Source of the DNA: Saururus chinensis
Taxonomy: Eukaryota; Streptophyta; Magnoliopsida; Piperales; Saururaceae
Assembly: GCA_035235625.1 (NCBI GenBank)
Contig: CP141150.1
Location: 25,994,756-26,058,755, forward strand
Length of the DNA stretch: 64,000 nt
Direction of reading: 5' to 3'
How positions within the stretch are numbered: position 1 is the first letter of the stretch; each line of letters begins with the position of its first letter. Made by a program: the position numbers and the translations under genes. The notes beneath the pieces are model-generated. The model was not told the DNA's origin. It worked only from the letters and a program-made list of their open reading frames with translations, and searched no databases. This document shows positions 57,391 through 64,000 of the stretch, piece by piece.

Positions 57391-59599
57391 TAAAACAACC
57401 CTGCTTAATCAGTCAAAGCTTAAGCAGTCCCTACTCAGTTCAGACAATCCCCGATTGGAAAGTATGAAGTAATTGCACAATTTGGGTAAATTCCCTGAAG
57501 GGGAAGATATCCCCTAGTAAGTCGGTGCACTCGGCTATACCACCATAGATTTTCAGGGTCCAAATGGTCTCAATAGTTTTAGTTTCCTTATAGCATTGCT
57601 GCTCTTCTCAACCCAGTGAGGAAAACCCGTCCTCAAGGGACGTAAAACCCCATCTTTTCGGACGTAAAAACCTGTCCTTTCAAACGTAAAATGGAATTGA
57701 AAAGCCATCGATTGATTAATCTGGCAAGCAACATCATCCAATTGCATCCAATCAATCAATCACGACTAGTCTCGATTAATCTCATTAATAAAACCCTTTC
57801 AAGATGCATGCAACATGGTACATACGTGAGCAACACTACGTGAATTTTAATTTATTAATGTGCTCCCATTAGCCATAAATGCATCATTCCGAATCCATAT
57901 GTATCAAAGAATTACCACAATTTATCCCACAGGTGTTTGTGCATAGTAATAGTGTTCAATTCTAAGCATAGACATATGCATTATGAACAAACCATCGTCA
58001 AACTACACACATATTCTCATAATTATATCATGGCTCCTCCTTAGAAATTCATGGGTAAAAACTGGTGAAAAACCTTGAAGAACACAAGTACAAGTCAATT
58101 ACAATTTGATGCTAGACTTAGGTAAGCATACTCATTACTATGCTTAAGCTAGACATAGAACTATCATCCACCCATAATTTAACATCACAAGTGAAAGCAT
58201 ACAAGTCCATTTTCATGTTGTATACATTGCTGGAATCTTAGGTAAAACATAAAGAATCACTCAACATGAATTTAGGATAAGGAATCATAACATGCTAAAC
58301 GGAATAACATGTAATCCACTTTACATTTGAACATCATCATATCTCTCAACATCAAATTCATGTCCTCACAGTAGCATTTCCAAGTATAAATCACTCATCA
58401 TAATCATAAAAAATGGTATTTAAGAAGAAGGGCATAAAAATGAGTAAAATAAACAAAATGACCAAAACTGCAGTGTTGGCATTCGAACTCCCCGTAAGGC
58501 TGTTCAAACGCCAGAACTGTAGTTCTGGTTCGTCTTCTTCCTTTCAAACCCAAAACAGAAAATACACATATCTGACTTAAACCTTCAAATCTCACTTTCA
58601 AACAACAACATAATAAAATCTAAGCTTAGGAAATGGAAAATCTAGTAATTTATCAACTAAAACTCAAAGAAATCACAAGAAAGATTAAGCTTTACATAAC
58701 CCACCATTAAAGCTCCATATCAAGCAAAACCCACAGAAACCTTCACAAACTTTAAATCCGAAACACATACCTATTTTGGAAGAAAACCCTTACCTTCAGT
58801 GAGTTCTTGGTCCAAAATCAACACTTGAATTGCTTCAAATTCCTACCCATGTTTAGGGTTTAGTTAATACCTTGATAAATCCGATTATTAAAGCCTAAAT
58901 CCCTTGAACTTGTAGATCTAGGGCTTGTTTAGTTCCAAAACAAAAATCCTTCATTGGAGGTTTGAAATAGATATTAAAAATAGAAACTTTAGTGGATTAA
59001 AACAAGATTCAACGTTGGAAAAGATGGGGTTAGAATGATTAGGCAAAACCCTAAGAGATTAGTGGAAAAATCAAAATTAATCTTACCTTAATCAAGATCT
59101 CCTCCTATGGAATGGGGATTAGGGCCTCTTAGCCTCCATATTCCAACCCTTCTGAAATGGGAATGGAGCTGTGTCTTTCTATTTATAGTAAGTCATAGGG
59201 TATATACCTAATAGAAAATTGGGTACGAATAGAATTTACTACTAAAAATAGATAATTTGTTCATTTTGAGTCCAAAACGAAGTTTAAAAAATTTAAAACA
59301 TGTAATTACTGAAATAAGATGGGTTTAGGATCTTGTGGGACCCATTATCCCAAATTACGAATGTGGGGCCCACGATGGGACCCGCGCCCTATCTTTTTCT
59401 AAAAAATAGCCAAAAATTCCAAAAAAATTTGAATTGACTTGTTTAACATGAAAACCAATAAAATGAAGAAAATGTTGATTAAAACCCTTGTTAACCTCCT
59501 TAAATAAGAAAATAAGCCAAACTGACCAAATTCAACACTAAACCACACAATAATAAGAAAATAATTAAATAAACCAGTTTAGGATTTAGAGATCTTACA

Positions 59600-60216
59600 T
59601 CCTTACTCTATTTACGAAGTGCAATGGGCAATTTTTTGGCTTGAATATCCACCATCTTCACCCTTCCCCCTCTCCAGCAGTCTTGTTCCCTGTGCTTCCA
59701 ATAGGTTTTTTTTGCTCCTTTGATTTCAAATATTTGGGAAAAGCTCCATTATCAACAAAAAATCACAAAGGTACGACATGCAAAAGTCCACTTTTTATAG
59801 ATTTTAAACTCTAGCATTGCACCGATTCAGCCGCCACTCTCACTAATGGTTCGGTGAGTCACCAATTGGAACCCGATTAGGGATTTCCCCCCATTTCAGT
59901 CACAATCACTTTACTTCTATTTTCTTTCTGTTTGACTTATCCTTAGAGGCATTTTGGACTAATGTCCAAATCTCTTTGGATTTACAAGCTTCCATTGGTA
60001 GGCCATCGACATGTCGATGGTCATTGACAGTGCCTTCTATATTTCTATCGGTGAGTTCTTTGACACGTCTAGACATGTCGAAGGTTCACCGACGATAACT
60101 CATTACATTAATCAATAAGTTCATCGATATGTTGATTCCATACCGATAGTACAAGATAAATTATCCTTAAGCGAACTTTTCACTTTAACTTAAGGATTTT
60201 TATGTCTTTTCAAATG
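59600..60216. other. Resumed LTR-like sequence
   Basis: I see no gene. Phrases such as GACATGTCGATGGTCATTGA and GGTTCACCGACGATAAC match the style of 51720-53060, so this is probably the rest of the interrupted LTR. Confidence 0.35.
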
Positions 60217-61850
60217 CCAAGGACCACGAGGCCCTCCTCCTCTGCTACTCTCCCTGATTCCTCACCTGCTTCCTCCAAGTCTACCCCAAGTCTAAGGGGA
60301 AGTATAGAATCAATGGAAGGAAGTTCTTCCGCTCATTCTCTTTACCGGTGCCAAACCATGACCTAGAGCCACTCATCCATCGAGGAGTTTCACACCAGAT
60401 AGTGGCGCAAAAGAGGAAGGCCAAAGCAAGTCCATGAGGTGATTCCTGCCACGAGGGGTGAAGATGGTGGTCCTCTTCCCAACTAACAAAGCCAGTGGCT
60501 GCTCTACCTACCTCTCGCACTAAGGCTAGGCCCTTCAGAGGAAAAAATTCATGCACTGCTACTTCTCAGCATACCCGAGGAGTAGTTTCCACCTTTGTCG
60601 GTCGAGCTGCCACTACCCCTCCACCACTCGCAGTTACTGCTACACCTCCACCAACTACCACTACCGCTCCATCTTCTTTTGCAAGAGAAGTTGTCCCTCC
60701 AGCGCCAGTTAGGATAGTTGTTGCCTCCATGCCTCTGCCAGAACTGCCACTTAATCTACTACCACGGAAGTGGAACCATTCACCACCGCAGTGGGATTCT
60801 TAACTTCTACATCATCCAGCCATCACATCTACAACTCCTCTTCAACAACTTCGTCCTCTTCTACTCGATGAGGTGAACCAAAACTGCAGCAAGGACCAAG
60901 GGTGGAGGCCAATTATAGCAGATAGGTAGGTTGATACTCAGGGTGATGAGTACTTCACTATCACCCAGGATAGACATTTCACCATTCATGCCGAGGGTGT
61001 ACTCTCTTGGGAAGGTGATGCTATCATTTTTGGGGTTCATGAAGTTTATAAAGCTATGCTAGAGTTGAACCTCTCTGTCAGGGGCACTCTTCTTTACATG
61101 ACCGTCCACCAGATTAGTTAGATTATGGGAATTCTAGTGATCTAGATTCGGGAGGCACAACCTTCTTTCATCTCTCTTGAAGATTGGGAGATGATTACAC
61201 GTGGCTTGTATGGCTATCATGTGAACTGGGTCAACAATAATGCTCTCCCTGCTTCTCAGATTAATCTCCTCTTCTGTGCATAGCATCAAATTTTCATTCA
61301 CAACTTATATCCATGGAAGGGAAACACTACTCAGTTGACTTCTCCATGGTGATGGCCATCCATTGCATCCACTACCATCGTCCTGCTTACCTACTTATAT
61401 CATGCAGTAGATAACTAAGTTTGCTCACTAGTCTCGATCGAAAGCCTATCCCTTTGGCTATCTAATGACTCGGATAGCCTCCAATTTAAGTTTTAATTTC
61501 AATGGTTTCCTCCCACATGTTGGTCACAACACGTCCACTCGCAGGGGCATGCAAAACTTACACTTGGACCTCCTCCACAACAATCAAGGTCATAGGCGGC
61601 CTAAGGACAAGCCTAGATCCGTCCCACTACAAAATGCACAACCCCGATAATAGTAGGAGTAGGAGCAGGCCACCCAACCCCACCACCACCACTAGTCATT
61701 GCCACTGACCCAGCTATCTTAGATGCAATTGAGGAGATGCAGGCAACATTATTCGAGTTCATGGATATTATTGCCCAGAAATTCTACTATCTATCCATAG
61801 AGGTGGATTACATTCAGGAGTATGAGGGGCATCTGAAGGTGGTTGCTTGA
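60217..61850 (+). pseudogene. Degraded retroelement ORF, 'putative plant transposon protein' type
   Basis: The plus-strand frame starts at ATG 60217 (M-P-R-T-T-R-P-S-S-S), passes through a Pro/Thr-rich linker (60495-60803), and then shows a domain with F-T-I-H-A-E-G-V-L-S-W-E-G near 60970 and L-P-A-S-Q-I-N-L-L-F near 61250. There are several stops and shifts. The general layout (variable head, helical domain with a conserved L-L-x-H/F core) is like the ORF1 copies at 2.3, 4.8, 12.7 and 41-43 kb, but the sequence is distant. No gag knuckle or pol was seen. Confidence 0.45.
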
Positions 61851-62099
61851 TGCACCCTATTATGAATAGATTTTCCTACATCCCCTCCTCACCCTTAGGA
61901 TTACTAGCTTATTTTATTTGATTATGAAATATTTTGAACAAAACATTGTAATGAAAAATCATTTTCATTTGAAATGTATAAACCTTCAATAAAAAACATT
62001 TCTAACATTGAAATTTCATTAACAAGCATATTAAAGTATGCATAAAATTATAAAAGTATAAATAAAAATTCATACCTATTCCCCTCTATGTCAAAATTT
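61851..62099. other. AT-rich spacer
   Basis: I see nothing recognisable beyond AT-rich sequence. Confidence 0.3.
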
Positions 62100-62430
62100 G
62101 ATTTGCCATCATCCTATTCTTCATCACTAGAAGAGATGAACTCTAGTGGAGGACTAGTCTCTACTATGATGACAAAACTGCCACTAAAATCATCTCCCTC
62201 TAAATTATTCCAATCCTAGGGAAACTCTTCCTTTGGGTCTTCTCCCGGATCCTGCCCTAGATCTTAACCTGGTCTTCTTCTGAATCTTCTTCCTCTTATG
62301 GATCTAGATCCACATATGCAAGGGGTGGTCTGTCCCTCCGGAGGTTCTCTTCCCTTCTTTGATTGACTCTTGCCACGTCTTTAGAAAATTTGGCATTCGC
62401 CCGTGGTTTGAACCATCATGTTCTAGTAAA
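62100..62430 (-). pseudogene. Possible gag N-terminus of a minus-strand LTR element
   Basis: Minus-strand reading from an ATG near 62425 gives a short basic then acidic stretch (R-R-E-E-N-L-R-R-D-R-P-P, then E-E-E-D-S-E-E-D) with stops. It lies directly downstream of the probable primer-binding site near 62536-62550, where gag should start. Confidence 0.3.
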
Positions 62431-62549
62431 AAAGTAAAATCCAACGCTTAATAATTAGTTTTCCCTAGCCATTATCTTTTTATTAGTTACGACATCATAC
62501 CAGACAACTTGCGAGTTTATCTTGGGAATCACTCCTATACCAAGTTTTC

Positions 62550-63158
62550 ACACCCCCAATTTCACGTATAAAGTTTTTTGTGAAATACATAGTTTTCCTT
62601 CCTTTTAAAAGAAAATATCTTAAATCCCATCCTTCCATCTTGTTTGTTGGAAAGGTAAAAACATACAAAATAAATAAATAGTCGGGGTATGAGTATCATC
62701 TATCTTCACATTCATTTGAATGTGATACCAATATCTCCAATAAAAATTTACATAATTATTGCATTAATATTCATGGGACCCACAAGTTCACATTTGATTG
62801 CTAACAACATCTAAACTAATAAAGAAAAATGGCATACTCACGTGCTATTCTTAGATGAAGTATCTCCATGAATGTAGAGTAAATCTTCACTACAACTACA
62901 ACCTTCACATACCTTCGAGCTTCAAACCGAATACTTACACTACAAAGGATGCTGAGTATATAGATATACAAAGTGTGATATTATTCTTAAAGAAGCATAA
63001 AAACTCGATCAACATACCATGGAATTCTTGCTGGAAATAACTAGTTGATTCATCACTATACAAAGAATACATACCTTTCATATTATTCATTCCATTTGCA
63101 AGCAAAAACTCTTCTTGAAAGTTCTTTAGACATGAATGACCTCATCTAGGAGTGTTGA
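62550..63158 (-). mobile_element. LTR end with adjacent degraded primer-binding site
   Basis: It is colinear with 50594-51175. On the minus strand the sequence passes from GGGGGTGTGA into ACTTGGTATAGGAGTG, close to the TGGTATCAGAGC primer site for initiator-Met tRNA. This orients the element to the minus strand, with its body to the left. The match to 51175 stops at 63158, where the next LTR starts. Confidence 0.6.
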
Positions 63159-63160
63159 TG

Positions 63161-64000
63161 TAAGATCTCTAACTTTAAACGGGTTTAATTTCTATTTAAT
63201 AGTGTGATATTGGGTGGTTTTTCTTAAAATTGTCAATTTAACTTGATTTTGGGGTTAAGGGTTAGTAATTATGGTTTTAATAAGGTTTAATTGAATTTTA
63301 TTATGTTTTAATATCAAACTTGATTTATCTAATTTTTTGTGGATTTTATTGTAATTTTCCTAAATTGAAGGTGTAGACCCCATGTGCACGATTGGACGGT
63401 GTGTGACCCATATGATGCTAAACTTTAATTATTTTATTTTAATGAGTTTTGGAATGATTAAACTTATTTTTAGCCCCAAAATACCCCTAATTAGTCAGGC
63501 ATTTTTACCCTATATTTACATCCCAACAATTTTTAAACATAGCCCAACACTTACTATTTAATGAAAAACCCTAGACCATTTCCCATATGGGGAAGGACTA
63601 TGCTAGGAGACAAGGAGGTGCTATAACCCCATTTCCGAAAGAGGAAAATCCTATTTAGGTGAGTTTTTAGCCCTAATCACCTCTAATCTTTCGATTTTAC
63701 TCTTAATCCATCTCATCTTACCTTCCCGAAATAGATTCTTGATTTCTTCCATTAAAAATACTATTTTTTTATTTCAATTCCAAACCCTAAATGGATGAGT
63801 TTCGTTCTTAACAAAAAGAAATAATATATCTACCTATTTTCAAGTTATTTTGAGCTTAATAGTTGATTTTAATTAAGTATTAACAAAAACCCTAATTTTG
63901 GGTAGGATTTTTTGAGGAGTGAAGCTTCTTCCTTGATTCAAAGACTTCGTAGAGGTAAGGGGATTTCATCTCATGTGGTTTTATGCATTGGATTGCATGT
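63161..64000 (+). mobile_element. Start of a third Del/Tekay-like LTR, cut by window end
   Basis: It begins TGTAAGATCTCTAACTTT and parallels the first 800 bp of the LTRs at 53687 (+) and 59599 (-), including the TAGCCC...ATACCCC region and the ATGGGGAAGGACTATGC leader-like stretch. Its 3' end is beyond the window. Confidence 0.7.

Larger units (their letters stand above)
53181..59599 (-). mobile_element. Del/Tekay-like solo LTR split by a second LTR
   Basis: On the minus strand it begins TGTAAGATCTCTAAATCC at 59599 and ends GTGCCGGGGCATGACA at 53181. The flanking 5-mers CCCTT and TCCTT match at four of five positions. Its two parts (53181-53686 and 56914-59599) are colinear with the inserted LTR 53687-56913 read in the other orientation, including the TGAGTTTTATACTCA block. 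No internal retroelement coding is attached. Frames within it have no known product. Confidence 0.75.

Overview
This is a 64 kb piece of nuclear DNA from a flowering plant. It has spliceosomal introns, Ty1/copia and Ty3/gypsy retrotransposons (including an Athila/Tat-type element), CACTA, hAT-like, PIF/Harbinger-like and Stowaway-like DNA elements, and long AT-rich intergenic stretches. The species cannot be fixed from the sequence alone. I found one convincing host gene: a four-exon gene at 37048-38206 (+) for a predicted 259-residue WRC-domain protein. It has the C-X9-C-X10-C-X2-H zinc motif of growth-regulating factors but no QLQ domain. Almost everything else is mobile DNA, mostly broken and heavily nested.

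Layout, left to right. 0.5-6.7 kb: two oppositely oriented copies of an LTR-ORF1 retroelement flank an unrelated long LTR. 7.3-14.6 kb: a decayed Ty3/gypsy element on the minus strand (integrase, possible gag), two LTR pieces, and another copy of the ORF1 element. 14.6-17.2 kb: mostly unassigned, with GC-rich patches. 17.2-20.8 kb: two Stowaway-like MITEs and an LTR split by an Athila-type solo LTR with a perfect TTGGG target duplication. 20.85-22.3 kb: gypsy gag and reverse transcriptase relic. 22.6-29.3 kb: Ty1/copia relic split by a 3.5 kb CACTA-like element that holds a near 1 kb inverted repeat. 29.3-35.6 kb: CACTA-like DNA split by a PIF/Harbinger-like element, itself split by a 4.8 kb solo LTR that carries a further CACTA-like end.

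36.9-38.4 kb: the WRC gene, in a GC-rich island. 39.4-40.0 kb: hAT-like MITE. 40.0-43.6 kb: the most complete ORF1 element, with a second LTR inside its ORF. 45.5-50.6 kb: copia gag relic interrupted by an internally deleted Athila-type element. 50.6-63.2 kb: an LTR family interrupted by a solo LTR that is itself interrupted by a solo LTR of the same family in the opposite orientation, followed by a degraded retroelement ORF. 63.16-64.0 kb: the start of a third LTR of that same family, cut by the window end.

No tRNA, rRNA, CRISPR array or operon was seen. The parts do not form a pathway. The window is best read as a record of successive insertions around one conserved gene. The observations most worth checking are the LTR element family with a single ORF and no visible pol, short palindromic motif clusters shared by otherwise unrelated LTR families, and a start-stop upstream ORF in front of the WRC gene.
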